From the NCBI RefSeq assembly GCF_001984155.1, contig NZ_MTQO01000047.1:62001-126000 (forward strand): 64,000 bases of DNA, in the 5' to 3' direction. Below the pieces are notes generated by a model that was given only the letters and a program-made list of their open reading frames with translations, had not been told where the DNA came from and made no database searches. The stretch's first letter is position 1. Each line of letters starts with the position of its first letter. Both the position numbers and the translations under genes were made by a program. Origin of the DNA: Actinosynnema sp. ALI-1.44. Lineage in GTDB: Bacteria > Actinomycetota > Actinomycetes > Mycobacteriales > Pseudonocardiaceae. This document shows positions 45,048 through 52,718 of this stretch, piece by piece.

Positions 45048-46970
45048 GTGTCCGCACAGGTAGACCTGGAACAGGCCCATCTCACCGTCCTCTACGACCG
45101 GCTCGACGAACTGCGCGCCGAAGCCGTCCGGCACCTCGCCACGGCGCAACCGGCCGAACGCGCCTACTGGGCCGGTGAGGCCGCCCGGCTGGAATCCGTT
45201 GCCGACGGTCTTTGCTTCGGCCGGGTCGACCTGACCGACGGCAGCAGGCTCTACATCGGCCGAGCGGGGCTGTTCGAGGACGACGAACCGCTGCTGATCG
45301 ACTGGCGCGCCCCCGCGGCGCGGCCGTTCTACACAGCCACGGCAGCGGCGCCCGAGGGCGTGCGGCTGCGACGGCGGATCACGACCCGGGGCCGCACGGT
45401 CGTCGACGTGAACGACGAACTACTCATCGCCGGCGCGGTCGGCGAGCAGGACCTGGCTGGTGACGCGGCGTTGCTGGCCGCCGTGAGCGCGGGCCGCACC
45501 GAGCACATGGCGGACATAGTCACGACCCTCCAGGCCGAACAGGACAGGATCATCCGTGACCCCTACGCCGGTGTCCTGGTGGTGCAGGGCGGGCCGGGAA
45601 CGGGCAAGACAGCCGTCGCGCTGCACCGGGTCGCGCACCTGCTCTACACCCGGCCGCACCTGCGCACCCGCGGCGTCCTGGTGATCGGGCCCAGCACGTT
45701 GTTCCTGGACTACATCGGACAGGTGCTGCCCGGCCTCGGCGAGAACAGCGTGGTGACCGCCACCATCGCCGACCTGTACCCGGGCACGCCGATCGACCGG
45801 CCCGCCACACCCGAGGAGGCCCGACGCAAAGGAAGCGCGCGGGCGGCCGAGGAACTCGCGGCGGCCGTGCGCGGCAGTGTCCGGGTGCCCGGCGAGCCGG
45901 TGGACGTCCTGTTCGAACAGGAAACGCTGTCGCTGTCGCCCGTGGACTGCCGCCGGGCGGTCGACCGGGCTCGGCACGCGGGCCTGCCGCACAACCAGGC
46001 GCGGCTGGTGTTCCACCGTGAGGTTGTCGCGGTGCTCGCCGACCGTCTCGCAGCGCGGTTGGAGGCCGTGACGCTAACCGAGAGCGGTGAGGCCATCGAC
46101 GGCGGCGACCCCGACGGACGGCTGAGCGCGGCGGACTTGCGGGCGCTGGAGGCGGCGGGTGTCATCGTCGACTGGACGGACACCGCGCCCCGGAGCCTGC
46201 TGGACGACACGGACGTGGCACGGCTGCGGGACGCCCTGCTCGCCGACGCCCGCCTCCAGGACACGTTGGACGTGATCTGGCCGCCGTTGGCCGTGACCGG
46301 TCTGGTGCCGGGGCCGTGGTCGCCTGCGGACATCCCGTTGCTCGACGAGGCAGCCGCCCTGATCGACGCCTGTGACGGCACGACCTACGGGCACATCGTG
46401 GTGGACGAGGCACAGGAGCTGTCGGAGATGGCGTGGCGGATGCTGATGCGCCGTTGTCCCAGCCGGTCCATGACGGTCGTGGGTGATCTGGCCCAGACAA
46501 GCGACCCGGCCGGGGCGACAGCGTGGCAAGACGTGCTCCAGCCGCATGTGGCCGACCGGTGGAAGCAGGCCGAGCTGACCGTCAACTACCGCACACCGGC
46601 CGAGATCATGGCCGCCGCCAACGACGTGCTCGCCGCGCACCAGCCGGGCGTCCGGCTGGCCACCTCGGTCCGGTCGACCGGGGTGCCACCGCTCGACGTG
46701 ACGGGAAGCCTGGACGTGGTCGGCGAACTGGTCGCGCGACTGCCGGGACGAGTGGCCCTCATCACACCGGAACGGCATCTGACGCATGTGGCGCACCACG
46801 GTGCGGACGCTGTGGTGCTGACACCCGGACAAGCCAAAGGGCTGGAGTTCGACTCGGTGGTCGTGGTGGATCCGGACGGGATCGTCGACGGCGCTCCGCG
46901 TGGCCGCAATGACCTGTACGTGGCCATGACCCGGCCGACGCACCGACTGGCAGTTCTACGTCTTCGGTGA
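45048..46970 (+). CDS. HelD/HelR-like UvrD-superfamily ATPase
   Basis: 640 residues. N-terminal helices (LTVLYDRLDELRAEAVRHLA) would form the antiparallel coiled coil that enters the RNA polymerase secondary channel. SF1 helicase motifs: Walker A GGPGTGKTAVALHR, Walker B VVDEAQELS, VGDLAQTSDP, VNYRTPAEI, KGLEFDSVVVVDP and YVAMTRP. HelD proteins dismantle stalled RNA polymerase; the HelR group gives rifamycin tolerance. It is shorter than most HelD (about 700-740). I found no rifamycin-associated element in the 68 bases before GTG 45048, so inducible HelR behaviour is not supported by the promoter. Confidence 0.85.
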   Translation: MSAQVDLEQAHLTVLYDRLDELRAEAVRHLATAQPAERAYWAGEAARLESVADGLCFGRVDLTDGSRLYIGRAGLFEDDEPLLIDWRAPAARPFYTATAAAPEGVRLRRRITTRGRTVVDVNDELLIAGAVGEQDLAGDAALLAAVSAGRTEHMADIVTTLQAEQDRIIRDPYAGVLVVQGGPGTGKTAVALHRVAHLLYTRPHLRTRGVLVIGPSTLFLDYIGQVLPGLGENSVVTATIADLYPGTPIDRPATPEEARRKGSARAAEELAAAVRGSVRVPGEPVDVLFEQETLSLSPVDCRRAVDRARHAGLPHNQARLVFHREVVAVLADRLAARLEAVTLTESGEAIDGGDPDGRLSAADLRALEAAGVIVDWTDTAPRSLLDDTDVARLRDALLADARLQDTLDVIWPPLAVTGLVPGPWSPADIPLLDEAAALIDACDGTTYGHIVVDEAQELSEMAWRMLMRRCPSRSMTVVGDLAQTSDPAGATAWQDVLQPHVADRWKQAELTVNYRTPAEIMAAANDVLAAHQPGVRLATSVRSTGVPPLDVTGSLDVVGELVARLPGRVALITPERHLTHVAHHGADAVVLTPGQAKGLEFDSVVVVDPDGIVDGAPRGRNDLYVAMTRPTHRLAVLRLR

Positions 46971-47023
46971 TGATCGGCTAGCCCGTCCAAACCTGTCAGT
47001 GGTGACCGCTATGGTTGCGTCAG

Positions 47024-47043
47024 TCGATCGAACATACGATCGA
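47024..47043. promoter_or_regulatory. Palindrome TCGATCG-N6-CGATCGA upstream of small CxxC gene
   Basis: Perfect seven-base inverted arms with a six-base spacer, 22 bases before the start at 47066. The inner part, TCGAAC-ATAC-GATCGA (47028-47043), matches the actinobacterial LexA box TCGAAC-N4-GTTCGA at all but one base. It may be an SOS operator or a site of another dimeric regulator. Confidence 0.5.
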
Positions 47044-47065
47044 ATGACTGGCATGGGAGCTGGAC

Positions 47066-47266
47066 ATGGTCGTCGACTGCGACAGCTGTGAAGTGCGGGG
47101 AAAGGCTTGCCAGGAGTGCGTTGTCAGTGTCCTTCTCGGTCCGCCGAGCACGGTCGAGCTGGACTCGTCCGAGCGTCGCGCGATCGACGTCCTCGCGGGC
47201 GCGGGAATGGTTCCCAAGCTCCGGCTGATCCCGATCACCCCGGTGAACACGCCCGAGGTCGCCTGA
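47066..47266 (+). CDS. Small double-CxxC protein
   Basis: 66 residues. Two CxxC pairs at the N-terminus, C5xxC8 and C15xxC18 (VDCDSCEVRGKACQECVV), form a possible four-cysteine zinc or Fe-S knuckle; the rest is a helix (SSERRAIDVLAGAGM) and a strand-rich tail (PKLRLIPITPVN). The type is common and conserved in actinomycetes without known function. ATG 47066 has GGGAGC six bases upstream. A palindrome resembling a LexA box precedes it. It follows the HelD-like gene by 95 bases and precedes the NlpC/P60 gene. Confidence 0.75.
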   Translation: MVVDCDSCEVRGKACQECVVSVLLGPPSTVELDSSERRAIDVLAGAGMVPKLRLIPITPVNTPEVA

Positions 47267-47664
47267 TCGGGCGGTAAACGGTACCCACCAAGCGGTGAAC
47301 GGCGGCACAGCGTGGTGACCTGGGCTGTTGTCGTCGTCACATCGGGCGGTCCGCACTGCTCCGTTGGGGTTTGACGGTCACTCAACCGAGTTTTTTCGCC
47401 GAGCCGCTGGACGGGTGCCGCCTCCTTTCGTAACCTGTCCGAGATCTCGCGGCCCCCGGTCACCCACCAAGGGTGATGACGCGAGAACGCCGCCGGGTCA
47501 GTTCGTCGGGAACTGAACCGGACCCCCACCGGTTTGGGAGCAATGCCGGAGCACAGAGTGCGTGTCCACTCGCTTGTCCGGCCGCTCGCCGAGGGTGCCC
47601 CCGCGCCCCAGCGAGCGTTGTCCCTTCCCTCGGCGGTAGCGGAAACGAAGGAGACACGCGCGAC
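47267..47664 (+). promoter_or_regulatory. Long structured leader region of the NlpC/P60 gene
   Basis: 398 bases without a gene that I can support. It contains a TTGACG (47371-47376), a hairpin GTCACCC-ACCAA-GGGTGAT near 47459-47477, and a second hairpin TCAGTTC-GTCGG-GAACTGA near 47501-47519, then a third G/C-rich inverted segment. Genes of this type in actinomycetes are often under a c-di-AMP (ydaO) riboswitch; some pieces here (GGGTGA, GTCAG) are reminiscent, but the conserved core was not recognised, so this is only a suspicion. The region ends with AAGGAGA, the ribosome-binding site. Confidence 0.45.
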
Positions 47665-48720
47665 GTGGCGTCGCAAAGACTCAAGCGCGGCATGCGTGGA
47701 GCACTGACAGCGTCCGCCGTCATCGCGATGGTCAGCACCATCCCCGCTCCGGCGATCGCGCAACCTCCCGCCCAGAACAACGAATCCGAAGCGCTCAAGA
47801 AGTTCCGCGAGTTGTCGGCCCAGTCCGAGGTCATCAACGAGGAATTCAACAAGGCGACGGACGACAAGAACGCCAAGCAGGCGGAGCTGGACAAGGCGAC
47901 CGCGGACCTCGCGGCGGCCAACCAGGCCAAGACCACCGCGGCGGCGACCGAGACCCAGTACCGCGGTCAGGTGGAGGAGCTGAGCTCCGCGTCCTTCCGC
48001 GGTGCCCGGTTCAACAAGCTGTCCGCCCTGCTGACCGGTACCTCCGCCGAGGACTTCCTCGACCGCTCGTCGGCGCTGAACGTGCTGGCGGCGGACAACA
48101 ACAAAGCGCTCACCGAGCTGCACAAGGCCGTCACCACCGCGACGGAGTCCGAGACCAAGGCCGCGGACGCCCAGAAGCGCGCCGCCGAGGCTCGGGACGC
48201 GGCGGCCAAGCTGCAGGCCGAGATCGACAACCGCCGCCGGGCCCTGCAGACGCAGATCGACGAGGTCAAGGCGGCGCAGGCGAAGCTCACCAAGGCTGAG
48301 ACGGACAAGCTGAAGGGACCCGCCGACAACGGCGTGTACATCGGCCCGCCCGGCTCCGCCGGTACGGCCATGAACGCCGCGCTCAGCCGCCGTGGCGACC
48401 CCTACGTGTGGGGTGGGTCGAAGCCGGGTGGTTTCGACTGCTCCGGTCTGATGATGTGGGCCTACGCCCAGGCGGGCGTCAGCCTGCCGCGCTCCAGCCG
48501 CGCTCAGTACGGCGTCGGCAAGCCGGTCGCCAGGGACGCGTTGCAGCCCGGTGACCTGCTGTTCTACGGCGGCAGCGCGGGTTCGATCCACCACGTCGCC
48601 ATGTACATCGGCGGTGGCAGGATCGTGCACGCGTCGACGACCGGTACCCCGGTCAAGACCGAGACGTCCGTCGAGGGCGGCGGTCGTGACTACTTCGGTG
48701 CCAAGCGCGTGGTCGGCTGA
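47665..48720 (+). CDS. Secreted NlpC/P60 peptidoglycan endopeptidase (RipC-like)
   Basis: 351 residues from GTG 47665, which follows AAGGAGA by 11 bases; the longer frame is non-coding leader. A signal peptide (ALTASAVIAMVSTIPAPAIA) is cut near residue 33, a long Ala/Lys/Glu coiled coil follows (about 40-215), then a C-terminal NlpC/P60 domain with nucleophile Cys in GGFDCSGLMMWAY and His in SIHHVAMYIGGG. It should cut D-Glu-mDAP bonds in stem peptides during division. Position matches Rv2190c. A strong terminator follows. Confidence 0.93.
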   Translation: MASQRLKRGMRGALTASAVIAMVSTIPAPAIAQPPAQNNESEALKKFRELSAQSEVINEEFNKATDDKNAKQAELDKATADLAAANQAKTTAAATETQYRGQVEELSSASFRGARFNKLSALLTGTSAEDFLDRSSALNVLAADNNKALTELHKAVTTATESETKAADAQKRAAEARDAAAKLQAEIDNRRRALQTQIDEVKAAQAKLTKAETDKLKGPADNGVYIGPPGSAGTAMNAALSRRGDPYVWGGSKPGGFDCSGLMMWAYAQAGVSLPRSSRAQYGVGKPVARDALQPGDLLFYGGSAGSIHHVAMYIGGGRIVHASTTGTPVKTETSVEGGGRDYFGAKRVVG

Positions 48721-48739
48721 CGCCGAGCATCTCTTGACC

Positions 48740-48774
48740 GAGACCCCTGGCCGGTGGTGCGGGCCAGGGGTCTC
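48740..48774 (+). terminator. Terminator of the NlpC/P60 gene
   Basis: GAGACCCCTGGCC / GGCCAGGGGTCTC, a perfect 13-bp stem with a nine-base loop followed by TCATTTT. It lies 20 bases after the stop and isolates the next gene. Confidence 0.9.
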
Positions 48775-48810
48775 GTCATTTTGGGTGACCGGGGCAATAC
48801 GATCTCAGGT

Positions 48811-50151
48811 GTGGCCCGGTTGCGCGCCTTGCTGGTAGCCGGAGTGGCGGTCGCGCTGCTCGGCGGTCTCGCCCTGGTCACAGCCCCACCGTGGCGGCAG
48901 GAAGCCGTCCAGCCGCCGCCGGCGACGACCCAGTCGTCCACGCCGCCCAACCAGGCCGCCGTCGTCCCGCCCCCGTCAGGTGATCGAGCCCAAGCGGCGC
49001 AGTCCATGTTGCGCTCGCGCGCTGAGGCCTTGGGCAAGCGGGACGAGAGGGCCTTCATGGCCAGCGTCGACCCGGACGCCGAGCCCGCGTTCCGCGATGC
49101 GCAACGCGCCCTGTTCGCCAACCTCGCCAACGTGCCGTTGCGGGAGTGGTCCTACACCCTGCAGCCGCTGCGGTCGCTGGATCCGTCCGTGCTGCCGAAC
49201 GTCCCCGGAGCGCAGGAGTTGTGGGCGCCGGAGATCGACCTGGTGTACGCGCTGCGTGGCGCCGATCCGTCGCCGACCCACCGCCCGATGGGCTACCTGC
49301 TGGTCAAACGCGCGGACTCGTGGTTCATCCGGTCGGACACCGACCTGCTGGGCGTCGGCAGGCGGACCTGGCGCGGGCCATGGGACTTCGGGCCGTGCTT
49401 GGTGATCACGACCGCGCGGGGCGTGGTGCTCACGCACCCCGCGCGGGAGGCGATGGCCAAACGGGTCGCGGCCGAACTGGACGGCGCGGTCCAGTCAGTG
49501 GCCGGGGTGTGGCCGACCGGGTGGTCACAGCAGGCCGTCGTGGTGCTGCCGGACTCGAACGAAGAGATGAAGGCACTGGTCGGCCCCAACTTCCCGGTCG
49601 AGTCCGTTGTGGCGGTCTCGGTCGCCGACCGGGTGGACACCGACCGCGGTGCCGCCGAGGGACAGCGGGTGGTGATGAGCGCGACCTCGGCCGACGCGTT
49701 GTCGGTGACCGCGTTGCGGATCGTGCTGCGGCACGAGTTCACCCACATCGCCGCCCGTGGTTCCACTGTGGACGGTTCGCCGATGTGGGTGCTCGAGGGG
49801 TTCGCCGACTACGTCGGCTACCGCGACAGCGGCATCCCGCTCGCCCAGGCCGCGCCCGACCTGAACGCGTCCATGCTGACCAGCGGCCCGCCCGGCAGGC
49901 TGCCGTCCGACGAGGAGTTCCGCGGCCAGGGGCGCACACTGGACATGGCCTACCAGAAGTCCTTCTCGGCCGCCCGGTTCGTCGCGGACAAACTCGGCGA
50001 GGACAAGCTGGTCGAGCTGTACCGGGTGCTGGCCAAGACGGGCCGGGTCGGCCAGGACAAAATCGACAACCTGCTGGTCTCGGTGATCGGGCTGAACACG
50101 GAGCAGTTCGTCGCGGGCTGGCAGGAGTACCTGCGCGAGACCCTCGGATAG
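48811..50151 (+). CDS. Membrane-anchored HExxH-type metalloprotease
   Basis: 446 residues. One N-terminal helix (ALLVAGVAVALLGGLALVTA) anchors it, followed by a Pro/Thr-rich linker (about 35-65), an NTF2-like middle region with PEIDLVYALRG, and a C-terminal peptidase domain with the zinc motif HEFTH (in RIVLRHEFTHIAARG) and the downstream Glu in WVLEGFADYVGYRD, as in gluzincins. The substrate is unknown; it faces outward. GTG 48811 lies seven bases after TACGAT (48798-48803), a probable leaderless start. Ten bases separate its stop from pimB'. Confidence 0.85.
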   Translation: MARLRALLVAGVAVALLGGLALVTAPPWRQEAVQPPPATTQSSTPPNQAAVVPPPSGDRAQAAQSMLRSRAEALGKRDERAFMASVDPDAEPAFRDAQRALFANLANVPLREWSYTLQPLRSLDPSVLPNVPGAQELWAPEIDLVYALRGADPSPTHRPMGYLLVKRADSWFIRSDTDLLGVGRRTWRGPWDFGPCLVITTARGVVLTHPAREAMAKRVAAELDGAVQSVAGVWPTGWSQQAVVVLPDSNEEMKALVGPNFPVESVVAVSVADRVDTDRGAAEGQRVVMSATSADALSVTALRIVLRHEFTHIAARGSTVDGSPMWVLEGFADYVGYRDSGIPLAQAAPDLNASMLTSGPPGRLPSDEEFRGQGRTLDMAYQKSFSAARFVADKLGEDKLVELYRVLAKTGRVGQDKIDNLLVSVIGLNTEQFVAGWQEYLRETLG

Positions 50152-50160
50152 GGTGCTCGC

Positions 50161-51315
50161 GTGGCTCGGACCCTTCTGGTGACCAACGACTTCCCGCCGA
50201 GGCCCGGTGGCATCCAGGCCTACCTGCAGGCACTGGCGACCAGGCTGCCCGCCGAGGAGTTGGTCGTGTACGCGCCGTCGTGGGACGGCGCGGAGGCGTT
50301 CGACGCCGCCATGCCCTTCCCGGTGGTCCGTCACCCGACTTCGCTGATGCTGCCGACGCCGGACGTGGCCAAGCGCGCCAAGGAAATCCTGCGTGCGGAG
50401 GCGTGCACCTCGGTGTGGTTCGGTGCCGCGGCCCCGTTGGCGTTGCTCGGCCCGACGCTGCGCGAGGCGGGAGCGCGGCGAGTCGTCGCCTCCACCCACG
50501 GCCACGAGGTCGGCTGGTCCATGCTGCCGGGATCCCGCCAGGCGTTGCGCCGCATCGGATCCACCGCGGACGTGATCACCTACGTCAGCAAGTACACCCG
50601 GTCCCGGTTCGCGGCGGCGTTCGGCCGGTACGCGGCGCTGGAGTTCCTGCCGTCCGGTGTGGACACCGGGCTGTACCGCCCGGACCCGGCGGGGCGTGAG
50701 CTGATCCGCAAGCGCCACACCCTTTCCGACCGGCCGACGGTCGTCTGCGTGTCCCGGCTGGTGCCCCGCAAGGGCCAGGACATGCTGATCAGGGCACTGC
50801 CCGCGATCCGCCGCCAGGTCCCCGGCGCCGCGCTGCTGCTCGTCGGCGGCGGCAGGCACGCCGAGCACCTCACCGCGTTGGCCAGGAGCACCGGCGTCGA
50901 AGACAGCGTGGTGCTGACCGGATCCGTGTCCTGGGAGGAACTCCCGGCGCACTACGTCGCCGGTGACGTGTTCGCCATGCCCTGCCGCACCCGCGGCGGC
51001 GGACTGGACGTGGAAGGCCTGGGAATCGTGTTCCTCGAGGCGTCCGCGTGCGGATTGCCCGTGGTGGCGGGGAATTCGGGCGGCGCGCCGGAAACCGTCC
51101 GGGAAGGCGTCACCGGGCACGTCGTGGACGGCCGCAGCGTCGAGCAGATCGCCGACCGGGTGGGCGCGCTGCTGGCCGACCCGGCCGCAGCGGCCGCGAT
51201 GGGCCAGGCGGGTCGCCAGTGGGTGTCGTCGGCCTGGCGGTGGGACACGCTGGCCAGCCGCCTGTCCACCCTGCTGTCCGGCGAGCACACGCGGCTCTCG
51301 CCCTTCCGCCGCTAG
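50161..51315 (+). CDS. pimB: GDP-mannose-dependent PIM mannosyltransferase (PimB')
   Basis: GT4-family glycosyltransferase that adds the second mannose to phosphatidylinositol monomannoside, an early step to PIM and lipoglycans. 384 residues, two Rossmann lobes. The N-terminal acceptor loop NDFPPRPGGIQAYL and the C-terminal nucleotide-sugar block EGLGIVFLEASACGLPVV (the E-x7-E motif) are intact; VSRLVPRKGQDMLI marks the start of the second lobe. GTG 50161 is used. Orthologue by sequence and place of Rv2188c. Followed by two copies of a short repeat. Confidence 0.9.
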   Translation: MARTLLVTNDFPPRPGGIQAYLQALATRLPAEELVVYAPSWDGAEAFDAAMPFPVVRHPTSLMLPTPDVAKRAKEILRAEACTSVWFGAAAPLALLGPTLREAGARRVVASTHGHEVGWSMLPGSRQALRRIGSTADVITYVSKYTRSRFAAAFGRYAALEFLPSGVDTGLYRPDPAGRELIRKRHTLSDRPTVVCVSRLVPRKGQDMLIRALPAIRRQVPGAALLLVGGGRHAEHLTALARSTGVEDSVVLTGSVSWEELPAHYVAGDVFAMPCRTRGGGLDVEGLGIVFLEASACGLPVVAGNSGGAPETVREGVTGHVVDGRSVEQIADRVGALLADPAAAAAMGQAGRQWVSSAWRWDTLASRLSTLLSGEHTRLSPFRR

Positions 51316-51320
51316 CCGGA

Positions 51321-51374
51321 CGCAACGAAGGCCACTTTGGGTGCGCTTTTGGCTACGAAGGCCACATTGGTTGC
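51321..51374. repeat. Two tandem copies of a 24-bp interspersed repeat
   Basis: Units at 51321-51345 (one or two bases diverged) and 51353-51374 share the core ACGAAGGCCAC-A/T-TTGG. The same unit appears as a perfect inverted pair at 60640-60692. Here it lies between the convergent pimB' and ROK genes. Confidence 0.85.
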
Positions 51375-51387
51375 ACAACGCCTGCCG

Positions 51388-52341
51388 TCAGCGCCTGCCG
51401 TTGGCGACGTCCCTGGCCAGGGTCGCGGCGCCGACCAGACCGGCGTCGTCGCCCAGCTGAGCGGTGCGGATCCGGGCCAGCGGGCGGTAGCCGGAACCGG
51501 TGACCAGGTCGCGGTAGATCTCGCGGGCGTCGTCGAAGAACAGCGGCGCCGACTCGGACACGCCCCCGGCGATCACGATGACCTCCGGGTCGTAGATGTC
51601 CGCGACCAGTGCGAGGCCCTCACCCAGCCACCGGGCCAGCTCAGCCATCGCACGCAACGCCACGGGGTCCCCGTCGCGTGCGGCACCGGCGACTTTCCGG
51701 CCGGTGATGGACCGCGCATCACCCGCGGCCTCCCGCGCGAGCACCGTCGACTGGCCGGGATGCCCGGCGAGCAGCTCGATCGCGGTCGCGCTCAACGCCG
51801 TGCCGCTGCAATACCGCTCCCAGCAGCCTGACTTGCCGCACGAACACGGCCTGCCGTTCGGGACGACCCGCAAATGCCCCAGTTCGGGCGCCACACCGTG
51901 CGCGCCGCGGAAGATCCTGCCGTCCAACAAGAGGCCACCGCCGATACCGGTGCCGATGGCGATCAGCGTGGCGACCTTCGCGCCCCGCGCCGCGCCGTAG
52001 CGGTACTCGGCCAGCGCCGCCGCGTTGGCGTCGTGTTCCAGCACCACCGGCAGGTCGATCTTGCGGGAGATCCGGTCGGCCACGTCGGCCCGGCGCCACG
52101 CCAGGTGCGGCGCGAACATCACCGTCTTGAGGTCCGTGGCCACGAACCCGGCGACGGCCAGGCCCACCGCGGAGACGGCGTGCCGCGCGGTCAGCGAGGT
52201 GATCACCGACACCACCGCGTCGTTCAGCGCCTCCGCGCCGGACGGCGTGCCCACTCGGGCGGTGTCCAGGATCGTGCCGCGCTTGTCGACGACACCAGCT
52301 CGCACGCTCGTCCCGCCGACATCGACACCGACCGTCAGCAT
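51388..52341 (-). CDS. ROK-family glucokinase
   Basis: 317 residues. ATP-binding GVDVGGTSVRAGVVD at the N-terminus, catalytic Asp in VVLEHDANAAALAEYRYG, and the ROK zinc motif CSCGKSGCWERYCSG (Cys residues plus the His in GVAPELGHLRVV). Most such actinomycete enzymes are ATP-dependent glucokinases, which also affect carbon repression; N-acetylglucosamine or other sugars are possible. ATG 52341 overlaps the stop of the upstream gene by one base (TGATG), in a run of coupled genes from the ArsA-like ATPase downward. Confidence 0.88.
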   Translation of the reverse strand: MLTVGVDVGGTSVRAGVVDKRGTILDTARVGTPSGAEALNDAVVSVITSLTARHAVSAVGLAVAGFVATDLKTVMFAPHLAWRRADVADRISRKIDLPVVLEHDANAAALAEYRYGAARGAKVATLIAIGTGIGGGLLLDGRIFRGAHGVAPELGHLRVVPNGRPCSCGKSGCWERYCSGTALSATAIELLAGHPGQSTVLAREAAGDARSITGRKVAGAARDGDPVALRAMAELARWLGEGLALVADIYDPEVIVIAGGVSESAPLFFDDAREIYRDLVTGSGYRPLARIRTAQLGDDAGLVGAATLARDVANGRR

Positions 52342-52718
52342 CAGTCGTTTCCGGGGCGTCGCGAGCGGCGGAGTTGGATGTGCTGCACGGGCCTATTCTC
52401 GCGCCGTTTCGGTTCAGGCGCGCGGCCGGGACGCCCCGGCGGGCGGAAACCGGGCATGTGCGGCACACCGGGCTCCCACCGGTCGGCGAGCACGGCACGC
52501 AGCAGCGCCACGATGTCGGCGGCGCGGTCCAGTGTCGTCGCGGCCAGGTCGTTGGGCTCGCCACGCACCAGCGCCCCGATGGCACACAGTGGACACTTGT
52601 CCGCCGGGCCGTCGTGCTCGGCCGCGACCTGGTCGAGGTACGGACCGAGCCGTTCGGCCACCGCGTCGAGCAGCAGCACGATCTCTTCGAGCAGCCGCGT
52701 TCCCGGCTCCGCGCTCAC
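52341..52718 (-). CDS. Small conserved actinobacterial protein
   Basis: 125 residues. A helical N-terminus (RLLEEIVLLLDAVAERLGPYL) is followed by a CPLCAIGALVRG motif with a CxxC pair, then another helix, and a basic Pro/Arg-rich tail (GFRPPGRPGRAPEPKRRENR). It resembles by position and size Rv2183c. Function unknown. GTG 52718 overlaps the stop of the ArsA-like gene by four bases; its own stop overlaps the ROK start. Confidence 0.75.
   Translation of the reverse strand: MSAEPGTRLLEEIVLLLDAVAERLGPYLDQVAAEHDGPADKCPLCAIGALVRGEPNDLAATTLDRAADIVALLRAVLADRWEPGVPHMPGFRPPGRPGRAPEPKRRENRPVQHIQLRRSRRPGND

Noticed and set aside
45088-47018. Minus-strand open frames in the HelD-like gene
   Set aside because: Shadows of the high-GC coding strand, with no family motif in these frames.
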